This document shows, piece after piece, positions 1-9,834 of a stretch of 21,816 bases of DNA (the first letter of the stretch is position 1; every line of letters starts with the position of its first letter). The notes beneath the pieces were generated by a model. That model worked only from the letters and a program-made list of their open reading frames with translations. It ran no database searches and was not told where the DNA came from. Source of the DNA: Plakobranchus ocellatus. Its lineage: Eukaryota; Mollusca; Gastropoda; Plakobranchidae. Both the position numbers and the translations under genes were made by a program. Location: NCBI GenBank assembly GCA_019648995.1, contig BLXT01005065.1, positions 286,956-308,771 on the forward strand. The letters run 5' to 3'.

Positions 1-1600
1 CTATGATCAATATTGTGGGAAATTAATTAATTATTAAAACAAAAATCAAAACAACAGCCGCAACAACAACAACCACCAGAGCCCTAGGCCTAATGGTTGT
101 CAATTTAGAAACTTTTTTATTTCAATGAAAATAAACAGAGAACGGCCGCTTATTTTCTAACAAGCAAAACAAGCCTTTAAGTAACATAATCAGACATAAA
201 TTCGTTTGAAACAGCCCAGTGCAACGCCAACAAGGTTCAAATAAGAGGCGGAGATGCGCACACTGAAAAAAACAACAAACGGGATTTAATCTGCCATTAT
301 TAGATCTAAAATCACGCCAAGCATAGGGGCCTAGCCTAGATATGTAGTAGGTTGATTCTAAACAAAACATTGGCATGATGCAGTGATCATGACATTATGT
401 ATAAATATCATGTAGGCAGAGTTTTTTGCTTGCCTTTTTTTCATCGAGGTGACTATTTTCTCGAACACTTGGGAAAATAGGTCTAGTCGTTATTTTCTGT
501 ATGCCAGTGTCGTTTTTATTCTGCCTTCACAAGTTACTGACCAAATGAAGAGTCGTAGACCAACTTATAATTTAAATTGTGCTACTTACACACACTATAA
601 CAATATTAGGCCTATGCCAGCTAGGTAGTGCCCGGATATTTTTATTATCAAATTCCTTACCATAAATTTTCATGTGTTTTTATTGCCACCATCTGCAACC
701 AATAATAGATTATCTTATGTGCTAATCTGTTTTTTTTTCTTTCTTTCTATCTTTCTTTAAAAGTCGGTGTCAGTGTTTAAATTATCCATAAAATTACTAT
801 CTCAATCAATCTGTAGGCCTATCCCTCTTGACTCACGGGCCCACGGTCAATGTTACTTACTCCCTGACCTCTCTCTCTCACTCTAAAATAAGGCGTTCGG
901 GAAAAAAAGACTAAGAAGGAAGAAAATAATAATTATGAAATCTCGTTACGGATTGTATAAAGTAATCTCGAGACCTAGATAAATACACACATTGAAAGTC
1001 CAGATTTCAACACCTGTAGGCGCCTCAAGCACAGGGTCGGAAATCTAGTTTAGGTTAGGTGAAACTCATACAAAGACTGCTGTGGACACAAAACCTAAAT
1101 GCCTAGTCATCAAAATAATGATACTTGCACATTAGCCTATTGTAGGCCTAAATGAAAAGGTCGACTTTGCCTTGCAACATCGTTTGGAACTAACCTTCGG
1201 ACAACTCGTAATTGTATTTAGTGGCTAAATTGTCTAGATCGACATGTTTAAATGCAACAAGAAAAACATGCTTTTGTCTTGGATATAGCAAACATACAAG
1301 CTAATATTACAATAATTCAGAAAAATGGGAAGCTGAGCCCCAATATAAATGAAATCCTTCAAGAAAATATAAAACTTACACAAATACAAAAAATGTGTAG
1401 AAAGAAAGAAAAAGTAACATCTAATAAATATTTTTTATTAGAAGCTTATTTTTGTATTATTTTTGTTCTTTTCATACCCAGATATTATTCCATGTCTATA
1501 TGGTCTCAGTTACTTGGTGTAAACTTGATTTTCTTACTTTTACCCCTTAAAAAAAATCATACACAAATTATAGTTAAGCCTATCAATTTTCTTTCTTCAG
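1..1600. other. Upstream flank, no recognised gene
   Basis: AT-rich DNA upstream of the first coding exon. Open frames here (for example 122-376 on - and 1252-1629 on +) resemble no family I know and have the composition of chance frames. Visible features are a CAA-rich stretch near 48-78, a pyrimidine run near 728-760, and four of the window's seven TAGGCCTA palindromes (85, 607, 814, 1143). A promoter or a non-coding first exon of the oxidoreductase gene may lie here, but I see no TATA box or other element that I would defend. Confidence 0.5.
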
Positions 1601-1687
1601 CAAAATTTGGCAGTTTTGCAAGCTACTGAGACGACAAGTGAAAACAGCATTAAAATTTAAAATATCAGCAAAATTATAAGGGAAAAA
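1601..1687 (+). other. Possible 5'UTR part of the first visible exon
   Basis: A good polypyrimidine-AG acceptor (ttttctttcttcag) ends at 1600, so an exon may begin at 1601 and run into the coding start at 1688. In the coding frame a TAA stands at 1658-1660, so no coding extension can come from this stretch and the ATG at 1688 is the first in-frame start. The alternative is that transcription starts nearby with no upstream exon; RNA evidence would decide. Confidence 0.4.
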
Positions 1688-1847
1688 ATGGTGAGCAGAT
1701 CAGTTGTCGCCGTGGAAGAAATGCGCCAATTTGTTGTACGTGCCATGTTGGCAGTAGGAACGAAGAAGGAACATGCATGTGACTTGGCTGACTTATTGGT
1801 AGCTGCTGATTATAGAGGACATTTCAGTCACGGACTTAACAGACTAG
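1688..1847 (+). CDS. Ldh_2 (YjmC-like) oxidoreductase, coding exon 1
   Basis: This exon encodes residues 1-53 of a malate/L-lactate dehydrogenase-like protein. The family uses NAD(P)H to reduce 2-keto acids or cyclic imines; known members are ureidoglycolate dehydrogenase AllD, sulfolactate dehydrogenase ComC, piperideine-2-carboxylate reductase DpkA and diketogulonate reductase YiaK. The exon ends with the family's N-terminal signature RGHFSHGLNRL, with S47, H48 and R52 at the positions known to line the active site. The start is the ATG at 1688, with A at -3 and an in-frame stop 30 bases upstream. The donor is G|GTCAGT after 1847 and leaves phase 1; the frame read past it (to 1990) turns into unrelated residues. 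No signal peptide or membrane segment is visible, so the protein is likely cytosolic. The eight exons seen give about 230 residues against roughly 330-360 for the family. The true substrate cannot be told from sequence. Confidence 0.88.
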
Positions 1848-2438
1848 GTCAGTATGGTTTCTGCACTTATTATTGCTACTCAAGTGCATTTTTGATTTAC
1901 ATTGCCTCTTTTTTTTTCCTTCCTGCGCTTTCCTTCACAATGAGTCAAAGCTGGCAGATTACAATGTTATTGTCTAGCCAGAGGTGGTGAATTAAGTGTT
2001 ATGAAATTGACCAACTTTTTATGATTGATTACATCCTCAAGTTTTGTCTTCTTAGAAATTGTGTCTTGAAATTCTTACCTTATTTGACTCGTCTTTTGTT
2101 CCAAGAATTACTTGTCTTTCCTTTATTCAGTGTTGCGCTATTTGCTGTTTTACATAAGAGACAACTCTGCAAAAGGTCAAACAAATTTCCACAGCATCTG
2201 TATCCTACTGGGTTTAAGAATTCCAAACATCTTTATATTCACAGCCATCAATTTTCTAATGACAATCGAGGAACCTGGCGTTTTAGCACCAATACAAAGT
2301 TAGAAAGCAGCGTGAAAAAGTGAGGAGTCCAGAAGAATATTTGCAGTCAGCAATAATTAGTTGATACTGTTCAGGTTATTCTCAGTTAACTTAATAAAGT
2401 TGTTGTTACACTAGCCTATTGCCCATGACCTAAGACTT

Positions 2439-2719
2439 TCAATAAAAGTTATTCTCGTGTCTAACTCTGCTGCAATTGCCTTCAATCTTTCTAGTGATTG
2501 CTAAATATTCTAAATTTTTGTGTTGGCAAATATGGCCAAAAATATGTAGTTGCCTCTGCCTTATGGTTTTCATTAGCGATCGCAGTACCAATTCATTGGG
2601 GTCTTTTTTTTTTTCAATCCATAATATCCTCATCATTCTTCTGATAAACCATATCTCTGCTGCTTCTAGTTTTTTCTCTGCCTACTTGTTTATTATCCAT
2701 ACAGATGTTTTCATTATCC
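2439..2719 (-). pseudogene. LINE copy 1, C-terminal pol tail
   Basis: The - strand reads SLMKTIRQRQLHIFGHIC followed by NLEYLAITRKIEGN, the conserved LINE tail after the reverse transcriptase (usually (K/R)TIR.RQL.F.GHI then a GK.EG.R.RGR.R stretch). The sister copy at 20345-20557 keeps the intact GKIEGKRSRGRHR version, while here Gly-Lys and Arg residues have decayed. The frame is cut on its upstream side by the TTAA-flanked element at 2720-3033. Confidence 0.75.
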
Positions 2720-3033
2720 TTAACTCTTTAACCAGTCAGAAACGCTCAGAGCGTTTCTCAAATCAACCGCTTATCCAGTCAAAAACGCTCTCACCGTACA
2801 TGACTACTTTTTACCACTTTTTGCACTCACACAATAACACAGCATTACGAGAAAAAGTTATGTAATTTTGCTTTCACAGTTTACTATGTTCTTTTGCCTT
2901 TCATATGGTGTATTGGAAAATAAGCTGAAACAAAAATTGAGTGATTTATGGGCATTTTAAAAGTACACCTTTGTTTACAAGGGACAAAAACCCAAAAAAA
3001 ATGAGTTAAAAAAATAACTGGTTAAAGAGTTAA
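2720..3033. mobile_element. TTAA-flanked MITE (piggyBac-like), 306 bp
   Basis: The element body is 2724-3029. It is bounded by perfect 13-bp terminal inverted repeats, CTCTTTAACCAGT at 2724-2736 and its reverse complement at 3017-3029, and flanked on both sides by TTAA (2720-2723 and 3030-3033). TTAA duplication is the hallmark of piggyBac transposition. Inside the left end is a near-perfect palindrome with 10-bp arms around one base (2738-2758, core AACGCTC), and AACGCTC recurs near 2785. No transposase frame is present, so it is non-autonomous. The sister LINE copy at 20263-20870 reads across the equivalent point (TTAT near 20710) without the element, giving a paralogous empty site. The superfamily is inferred from TTAA alone. 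Confidence 0.85.
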
Positions 3034-3061
3034 TTTAGTTTTCATCATTATGTTCTGTTTG

Positions 3062-3078
3062 CCAATAGGCCCTATTGG
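3062..3078. repeat. Perfect 17-bp palindrome at a LINE deletion junction
   Basis: CCAATAGG, one C, then CCTATTGG. In the sister copy the matching flanks (…ATAGG near 20755 and GGTAAC near 20835) are separated by about 79 extra bases, so copy 1 lost that LINE segment and the join carries this palindrome. Confidence 0.7.
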
Positions 3079-3158
3079 TAACTTAGATATTTGAATTTTG
3101 TGACTTGTTTGATTTATTCGCCTTTGCTAACGAGATCGCACTTGGAGTTAGGGGATTT

Positions 3159-3960
3159 CTAAGAGATGACCATACATTCTGTTTTCTTCACATTCAAAGT
3201 CAGGCCCACTCTTTCGCTTTCTAAAACTACAGTATCTAGAAGTTTTTGAAGTTGTTCTCCAGATTCTGCAATTAAAACTGAATCATCCGAACACCTGAGA
3301 TTATTAAGATTCTTGCCATTTAATTTTAAGCCTGAAATATCATCAAGATTCCTTAAGATTGTTTCACTATAAAGGTTAAAAAGATCAGGAGTCATTACAG
3401 ACCCCTGCCTCACACGACTTTTGATGGATTTAAAATCACTATGTTTTCCTTCAATTATTAGAGATGCAGTTTTATCCCAGTATAAATTTCTAATTTTTTT
3501 TCTCAGATCTTTCCCGTCGATGTCTAATTTTTCTAGCATACTAAACATTTCTACATGTTTTACTTTGTCAAAGGCCTAGGAATGATCAATGAAACAGAGG
3601 TGGAGAACTTTTTTGCTTTTCTATACACCTTTCCGTAAGCATTGACAAAGTGAATATTGCGTTCCTAGTCCCTTTATCAGGCATAAAGCAATATATTTCT
3701 GGTCTTACACTCTTGCGCATTCTATGCATCAAAATATGTAACAGGATTTTTGTAAAATGGCTCATTAAACTGACTGTTCTATGAAGTTCACATTCTGTTG
3801 CTCCTGGTGTTTTAGGCAATACTTTAAATGCAGATTTACAAAGCTTTTCTAGAATTGTACCACTATCGTATATTGCATTAAGAAGTTTTGCTGTCAGATC
3901 TATTCCTTTAATTATTTCTACTGGTATGTTATCTGGGCCTGTAGCTTTTCTATTTTTCAT
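3159..3960 (-). pseudogene. LINE copy 1, reverse transcriptase
   Basis: The - strand begins with KNRKATGPDNIPVEIIKG, the N(K)KA.GPDgIP motif that opens LINE reverse transcriptases, then passes the palm region. The first catalytic motif is readable across 3600-3555 as FIDHS, stop, AFDKV; the stop is TAG at 3578-3576. The second half (3548-3159) includes a VRQGSVMTPDLFNLY block and then the catalytic box as CSDD where the family has YADD. The first half also shifts frame around 3600. The enzyme is therefore dead: one in-frame stop, at least one frameshift and a damaged catalytic box. Together with the tail and endonuclease pieces it shows that the source element had the usual APE endonuclease plus RT layout. 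Confidence 0.85.
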
Positions 3961-4606
3961 TTTCTTTATTGTTTAGTTGGGCCTTTTATGTTTTTCTCTA
4001 TTTTGGACTTTTTGCACCTATCATCTTTAAACAGATCTGCAACATATTCTGACCATTTGTTTAGTATTTCTTTCTTTTCTATCAACATTTTTCAGTCTTT
4101 TGATTTGATGCAGCCAGGGCTACTGCATTTGGTTTTCTTACCACTAATGTCCTGAATCTTAGAATGAATGAATTTGCTGTCTATATTTTAAGCTTTTGCT
4201 CTATTTCCTGACATTGTTGATTAATCCATTCTTTCACTGCATTGCATTTTATTTTGTTTTTTTTTAAGTTTAGGTCTTTGTATTAGGCTTCTATATTTTT
4301 TTATTTGCGCCTTTCTTCTATCATATGGAGTATTTCTTTGTTTATCCATTTCTTTTGTATCTTTTTTGAGAACGTTTTTCTTTATGACTTAATTGAGTGA
4401 ATTTTTCATTTCTGACCATAGCTCTTCTACTTCTGAGATGTTGTGTAGAGTCTTATATTTGTTATGCACAGCTATAGCAATGTTGTCTCTTATTTTTTCA
4501 TCAGGTTTTAGTAAGTCCATTTGGAATTTACAATTAGCCTTTGCCTTTCTTAATTTCTCGTTTTATCTGAAATTTACACATGACTGGAGTATGATCTGAA
4601 TCACAG

Positions 4607-5234
4607 TCAGCTGCCGGCAGTGACTTCTAAATATTTTGACAGCATTTTGTAATCGTTTCTGAATGAGAATATTATCTTTTTTGTTTCTATTTCTACCACC
4701 GGGGCTCTTCCAAGTCGCCTAGAATGGTTTTGATACCTAGTGTTTGTGGTGGTTAAATCATTGGTTTGGCACCATTCAATTAGCCTACTGCAACGATCAT
4801 TTACCGTCCTTATGCCACTAGGCCCAACAACATCTTCTACCTTTTCATCCCCAACTTTTGCATCAAAATTTCCGATTATCATTATGATTATCACTGGGGC
4901 TCTTCCAAGTCCACTGTGGCCTAGAATGGTTTTGATACCAAATATTTGAGATGGTAAAATCATTGGTTTGGCACCATTCAATTAGCCTACTTCAACACTC
5001 ATTTTCTGTTCCTGTGCCACTGGACCCAATATCATCTTTTATTCTTTCATACCCAACTTTTGCATCGAAATTTCCCATTATTTTCATGATGTACTGGGAT
5101 TTTATATAATCTTTTGCTTTTTCTATTTCTTGATAAAACTTTTCTACTTCTACGTCTTCACTGTCAGATGTTGGTGCATAGTCTTGAATAATTCCTAGAT
5201 TTAATTGTTTGGCTATCAATTTAGCTACAACGTT
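4607..5234 (-). pseudogene. LINE copy 1, endonuclease middle part
   Basis: The - strand from about 5234 reads LNLGIIQDYAPTSDSED, the (I)QVYAPT motif of APE-type LINE endonucleases, then a MGNFDAKVG box, then RLIEWCQTNDLTTTNT and YQNHSRR, all typical of these nucleases. The metal-binding box usually reads GDFNAKVG; here D and N are exchanged in both tandem copies, so the change predates the duplication. The block from the GNFDAKVG box onward occurs twice because of the 195-bp tandem duplication. Frameshifts end the frames near 4992 and 4607. The N-terminal part is missing from this strand and is found inverted at 5235-5648. Confidence 0.8.
4697..5091. repeat. 195-bp tandem duplication inside the LINE endonuclease
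   Basis: Unit 1 (4697-4891) begins caccggggctcttccaagt and unit 2 (4892-5091) begins cactggggctcttccaagt; both continue with cctagaatggttttgatac, a shared ggtttggcaccattcaatta stretch and the sequence for the nuclease GNFDAKVG box. The units differ by scattered substitutions and a small indel, so the duplication is old but post-dates the LINE family. Confidence 0.85.
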
Positions 5235-5648
5235 AAAGGGGTTTGTGATTCCAACCCAAATCCCTCGTTTGGCAGGGATAGCCATGTGCAGCAGGTGGCT
5301 GCAGGTCTTCATTCAGCTTCTGCTTGCAAAATTAATATTAAACAAACATCAAAAACAGCAACATGGAAATTGAGTACACTGCATCAAATAAGAAAAGCTA
5401 GAAAATGTTATTCAATTAGTGGACAGAATAAAACTTAACGTCCTAGAACTTGCTGAGGTAAAATGGAAAGGGGCAGGTTCCATGAAACTAGCAAACAAAC
5501 GTCTAATTTACTCAGGGGGATATACACATGAAAGAGGGGTTAATATCTTATTTGATGTAACAGCAGCAAAAAGTCTGGGGAGTTGGTTTCCAGTTTCACA
5601 CAGAGAAGTTGTAGCTAAAATTTCTGCAATAATTTTAACTAATTAACC
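5235..5648 (+). mobile_element. Inverted 5' segment of LINE copy 1 (endonuclease N-terminus)
   Basis: Unlike the rest of the element this segment reads on the + strand. From about 5355 it gives ATWKLSTLHQIR, then after a frameshift KLENVIQLVDRIKLNVLELAE and YSGGYTHERGVNILFDV, the N-terminal half of the APE endonuclease, ending with a VVAKISA stretch near 5625. The - strand partner picks up the protein at nearly the same point (VVAKLIAK just inside 5234). The usual TWN is TWK here, losing the conserved Asn; the following catalytic Glu (AEVKW) is kept. About 120 bases at 5235-5354 precede the coding part and may be element 5'UTR. The arrangement fits twin priming during insertion. Confidence 0.72.
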
Positions 5649-6634
5649 CAATAACCTTTGGAAAAGCTATTAGGTCATTACCATACATTGACAAGATTAA
5701 GTTGCAGGATTACAGTGAACGTTAATGCTCCATTTCCTAAATTGTTAAATGGGAAAATGCAGAAATGTTTATTTACCTTTGTATAATTAATTTAGCAGGA
5801 AGGCATATGTTAAAGATAACTTAGAAATGACCTGAAAACATAATAAATAGATTTATATAAACATGCTCATTAATAAATTCACAGTAGAATACAAATTTCT
5901 AAACAATTTTCTATCTATCAGCTCCATTTATTTCATATAGTTCAGCTTAGGCTTATGATTAGTACTTATTCTGATGTGATGAAATTTGATGAACAAAATC
6001 GATGATAGCCATAAACTGTCATTAGCTGTTTCTTGCCATGTCCAATCTCAAAATTTGCCAAGTTTTGTCACAAAAAAGGCAAAACTTGTTTTAAAATTTT
6101 TCAAAACAGAAAATTTGCCACAAATTTCTCAAGTATAAGTAGCCACCAGTGCAGTGTTCTTTGAAAAAAATACAGTTAACAAACACATATACCATACAAG
6201 AATTATAATATCATTACATATTTATGGCTTTATATTTGTTTATTCATTGAAATACACAAGCCTTATAAAAGTAGAGAAGAAGCATAAAATTTAAAGTAGA
6301 AGAAATCTGGTAACTGTTTCATATTCCACTATACTTAGTGTTTGATATTAAAGCAAAAATTATGGAAAGATGCTTCCACAAATGCCAAATTTTGCCAAAA
6401 GTTTCAAAATTATAAAAAATTTGCAGAAAGCCCAAATGTTGTAGTTGCAATTTGTGATTTGTGGCTGCAAAAAGAGAAGATGATAGCACAAACATCAAAC
6501 GAGGGTAACTGGAAAAAAAACCTCTCTGTTTAGGATTAAGTTTTCCTTGACAATCTGTCAGGGCAATTCGAAGATGAAGTATCTAAAATTTAAATATTCC
6601 CACTAATTCTTTCAAACTTTTCTTTCTTGTCCAG

Positions 6635-6742
6635 ATATGTATGTGCATGACATAGAAGTGGGTGTATGTGTGTGTGACAAGGAACCCACTATTGTCAAAG
6701 AGACGGCTGCCACAGCTCTAGTTGATGGAAACAACCTGTTAG
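6635..6742 (+). CDS. Ldh_2 oxidoreductase, coding exon 2
   Basis: This exon encodes residues 54-89, DMYVHDIEVG through LVDGNNLLG, after a strong ttctttcttgtccag acceptor. The first codon (Asp) is split over the intron, G|AT. The family has MYV.(D/E)I..G at this position, followed by the conserved (K)ET.ATALVDG.N..G block, part of the substrate and dimer region. Length is 108 bases, phase 1 in and out; the donor is G|GTTTGT. The VCVCD run replaces the more variable loop of homologues. Confidence 0.9.
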
Positions 6743-7342
6743 GTTTGTTTCGTCTCAATATCATTTAATTTATGCTATTACTTGTCTTACTTCTGTAATA
6801 AATTTTTAAAAAAAAAAGTGATTTCTTTATCTTTACGAAAGGATATTTTCGAAATTTTTTAATAGGTTAACAGATACAGCATGGGAAGAATTGGTATTAG
6901 ATTAAATGGTAAGCATGAAAAGGAGTATTCATTAAAAAACAGACTTGCTGTATATTTTAGCTATTTACTTTAGCACATTAAAAATGATTTCCTTAAAAAA
7001 AATTGTAGTGCGTTCCTTGTTAGAATTGCAAAAATCATTAAAAAAAAAATGAAAATACTGTCGTTACATGTCTTTATTGGTGAAGAAAAAATGGTATTTA
7101 AAGTATATAATTTATACCAATGTTATTTTTCTCTCTCTCTCTGTTATGTTATAATGCTTTTCTCCTCACCTTCTCCTAATCACCATTACTACCAAACATT
7201 CCAAACTACCATTCAATGGATCATTTTTTCCATTTTTTAAAATGTCCTGTGATGAAAAATATGTAATCTTTTCATATGAAAAAAAAAATGATTGATCTTA
7301 TTTAAAGTATAACTTACGTTTGATCTAATTGCCTTTTTCAAG
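6743..7342 (+). other. Intron 2, 600 bp
   Basis: GTTTGT to gcctttttcaag, phase 1. AT-rich with several poly-A/T runs; nothing else recognised. Confidence 0.8.
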
Positions 7343-7423
7343 GTCCGGTAGTTGGTAAATTTTGCACAGATCTAGCTATTAAGAAGGCAAAAGAAACAGG
7401 CGTGGGATGGGTAACAGCCAGAG
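7343..7423 (+). CDS. Ldh_2 oxidoreductase, coding exon 3
   Basis: This exon encodes GPVVGKFCTDLAIKKAKETG plus VGWVTAR, residues 90-116. The family pattern is G.vvG..A...AI.KAk..GVGWV.akgSNH, so the exon completes the helix and strand leading to the nucleotide-binding SNH motif, which sits in the next exon. Length is 81 bases with the frame carried in phase 1 on both sides; the donor G|GTAAGT is nearly ideal. Confidence 0.9.
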
Positions 7424-8366
7424 GTAAGTTGTCAAATGTAAAACAAGATCCCAAGTTTAAAAAGAAAAAAAATGATGTTACTTTGTTGCTGATGCAACAC
7501 ATCCATCACTGTGACTACAATGTTAGCGCCGCTTCATCTGAATAAATCAGAACAAGCAAACATTTCAAATCATCCAAAAATTAAGATTTAGCGAAAATCA
7601 GTTAGAGATATTTATAATAAAATTCTTGATAAAATTTTTTTAAACATTCTTCTTAGTATTTTTATAGACTTGGGACAGCTGCTAAGAGCTGCATTTAAAT
7701 TTTTTTTATCTGTTCTGTTTTTTTACTTTTTTAATTGAAAAATATATTTTTTTTTCAATTTTACCCATTATCCATTTGAAAAGAACCTGAAATTTCCTTT
7801 TATTTGATATTTCTGTCCATCTTCTCAAATATAACATCCTCAGATAAAACAAAAGGCAAATGCCATGTGTCAATTTTTAATCCATCTGGACATCAAGCAA
7901 TTCAATTCTGCCGGAGTGTTTTGAATGAGCTAAGAAAAACCACTGCTTTTTTCCACTTTTTTTCCAAAAAGAGATAACAGGATTTGAAGCAGCAATAAAG
8001 GATGAAAGGGGCTTTGAAAGCTTTGTTGCAGTACTTGCTATTTTTTTGTATTTGCTAATTTGCTATATTGTTTTTGCTTGAGCTTTTATGGGTTTATTGA
8101 CAGGGAGAATGATTCCTCTTTTATCACTTTGAAACATGCACAACAGAAACTATTTGCAAAGCAGGGGTGGTATGCAACTGGTTATAATGCCTATTCAAAG
8201 TCAAGTCAAAACTTAGCTAAATTGCATGTAGTAAGTCGAATTGAGGTAAAACCAAAGATAGTAAAGTAATATGTAAAGATGGGACACTTCCTTCTTTGAG
8301 TCTATAAAAAATGCGTGCAAATGCCACACCCCCTTTGAGCATGTACACAATGACTGCGCCGCAGAT

Positions 8367-9834
8367 TCTAGATCTAGATCTAGGCTTGTTTTAATGGGTG
8401 AACCTGGCAATGTAAAGCAACAGAAAAAGAGATTCACTGTAAAACGTTTTTTCGACCTAGATTCCAAATATCTAGATCTGATTTAGAATTTATTGATTTT
8501 ATTGAAATTGTTTTTTAACTTGAGATTTTTTAAAAGTTTTTTTTTTCTTTCGAGGTAAATTTATATTTAAATGGGACTGTTGCATTTTTCCATTGAACAG
8601 CCAGATCATAGAATCCGAATGGCAATAACATTTTACGTATATTTACTTTCTCAAATTTTACTCTAGATAAGAATAGATCTACATCTAGAATCTAGACTCT
8701 ATGAGAACTAGACTCTTGTAGAAATAACCTCACTAGATCTAGATCTAGATCAAGATCTGCCATATCATAAAAGTTCTTTTTTTTCAATAATGATTTATTT
8801 TAATTGAATTCTTTACCTTTCTTTATCTTCCGGGAAGCGAAAATTTCTATATTCCACTATGATTGTTTACAAAAAATTGTACACTCCTGCCGCTTGGTGG
8901 CGCTCTTGTCAATGATAACGCAAATTTAGCCTTGTGTCCTATCTGTACTGTAATTTAGTATCTGTGGTAAAACTATCTGGCTTGGACTAGCTAAGTTTTC
9001 ATCCCAATTTTCATGAGTAATTTTGTGAGCATGTGCACTGCATACAGCGTCCTCTTGTAACACAGCAACAGCAGAGCGCTTGGCTGGCTGGGGTGATAAA
9101 GGGTTGAAACGCATATACTGACAGAAGAAAAAAATAATAAAAGGACACAATTTCTTATCTAAATAATATTGGGTTTTCTTGTGTGAATGGTGAGTTCCTG
9201 CACAATGTTTTAGCAGGCTAAACTGCAACATATCTCATTTTTGCTCATGGCTCAATTTTTTTAAACAACTTTCAGTAGGCCTTTATTATTATTTTTTTTA
9301 ATCAACACCGTCACATGATCATTTAACTTCCAAACCAACAAGTATGTTGCTTGTGATCATCTTTGACTTTATTTAATTTGACAGGACCAAAATTTAAAAA
9401 CTTGAATTCAGCAGAAACCTAGGCTATGCTTATTGACATGAGATTGCACAACCCAAATCATCTAATTAATTTTGAAGATTTGTAAACAAAGTTATTGCTA
9501 AAAGGAAATAAATTTAACTGCATGAGTGTACATTTTAAAAACTTACCCCCCTCCCCAAACTTGCACTATACCCCAACAGTTGTGTTTTAATTTTAGAATA
9601 AAAAATTTGACACTTATCGGAATGTTATTGATGCTTTACCTACCAAAACTTCAAAGATAATAAGTGCAATACATTAGCAGGTTCAATTTAACATTTAGAT
9701 TCAGGGCCTAGATTTTACTTCACTGTAAAAGTTGCGCATTAAAAGACTTTGCTGCTGGCAATCCCCTTGACTAGATCTAGATCTAGATCTTAACCTATCA
9801 AGAATTCTAGATCTAGTTTCTAGATCAAGATCTG
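8367..9834. repeat. Clustered (GATCTA)n hexamer repeats
   Basis: Short runs of TCTAGATCTAGATCTA occur at about 8367-8383, 8470-8480, 8661-8697, 8732-8759 and 9771-9834. The last two also share a TAGATCAAGATCTG ending, suggesting related copies. Isolated GATCTA-type words recur elsewhere (near 302, 1236, 11988, 12189, 15296, 15936). Confidence 0.75.
8890..8903. promoter_or_regulatory. CTCF-like motif
   Basis: CCGCTTGGTGGCGC matches the vertebrate/insect CTCF core at 13 of 14 positions by eye, the exception being T for A at the sixth. It stands out in AT-rich intron DNA. Binding is not shown and such matches can be chance. Confidence 0.25.

Larger units (their letters stand above)
2372..5648 (-). 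mobile_element. Inactivated APE-type LINE retrotransposon, copy 1
   Basis: This is a non-LTR retrotransposon antisense to the host gene, read right to left: endonuclease pieces (5234-4607), reverse transcriptase (3960-3159) and the C-terminal tail (2719-2439). Its protein resembles the endonuclease-reverse transcriptases of the RTE/BovB type that databases often mislabel craniofacial development protein 2; the clade assignment is my inference. Frameshifts and stops break every domain. The 5' portion is inverted (5235-5648), the endonuclease carries a 195-bp tandem duplication, and a MITE splits the 3' part. The left boundary is set by loss of similarity to the sister copy at 20263-20870, and the right boundary by the end of endonuclease similarity near 5648. 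Clear target-site duplications were not seen. Confidence 0.82.
1848..6634 (+). other. Intron 1 (LINE- and MITE-bearing)
   Basis: It runs from GTCAGT to a tttctttcttgtccag acceptor, about 4.8 kb, phase 1. About 3.3 kb of it is the antisense LINE and nested MITE described separately. The remainder (1848-2371 and 5649-6634) is AT-rich and holds nothing I recognise; open frames at 2021-2323 and 6342-6533 look like chance. Confidence 0.8.

Noticed and set aside
1252..1629. 125-residue + frame before the first exon
   Set aside because: AT-driven composition, no recognised motif, and it runs across the probable splice acceptor at 1600.
1848..1990. Continuation of the exon 1 frame to 1990
   Set aside because: Family similarity stops exactly at the GTCAGT donor; the remainder is intron read-through.
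7731..7762. AATTGAAAAA / TTTTTCAATT hairpin
   Set aside because: Poly-A/T composition makes such hairpins common here, and nothing suggests a terminator or element end.
8213..8467. 84-residue - frame and overlapping + frame near 8395-8480
   Set aside because: No family resemblance, and it includes the GATCTA repeat.
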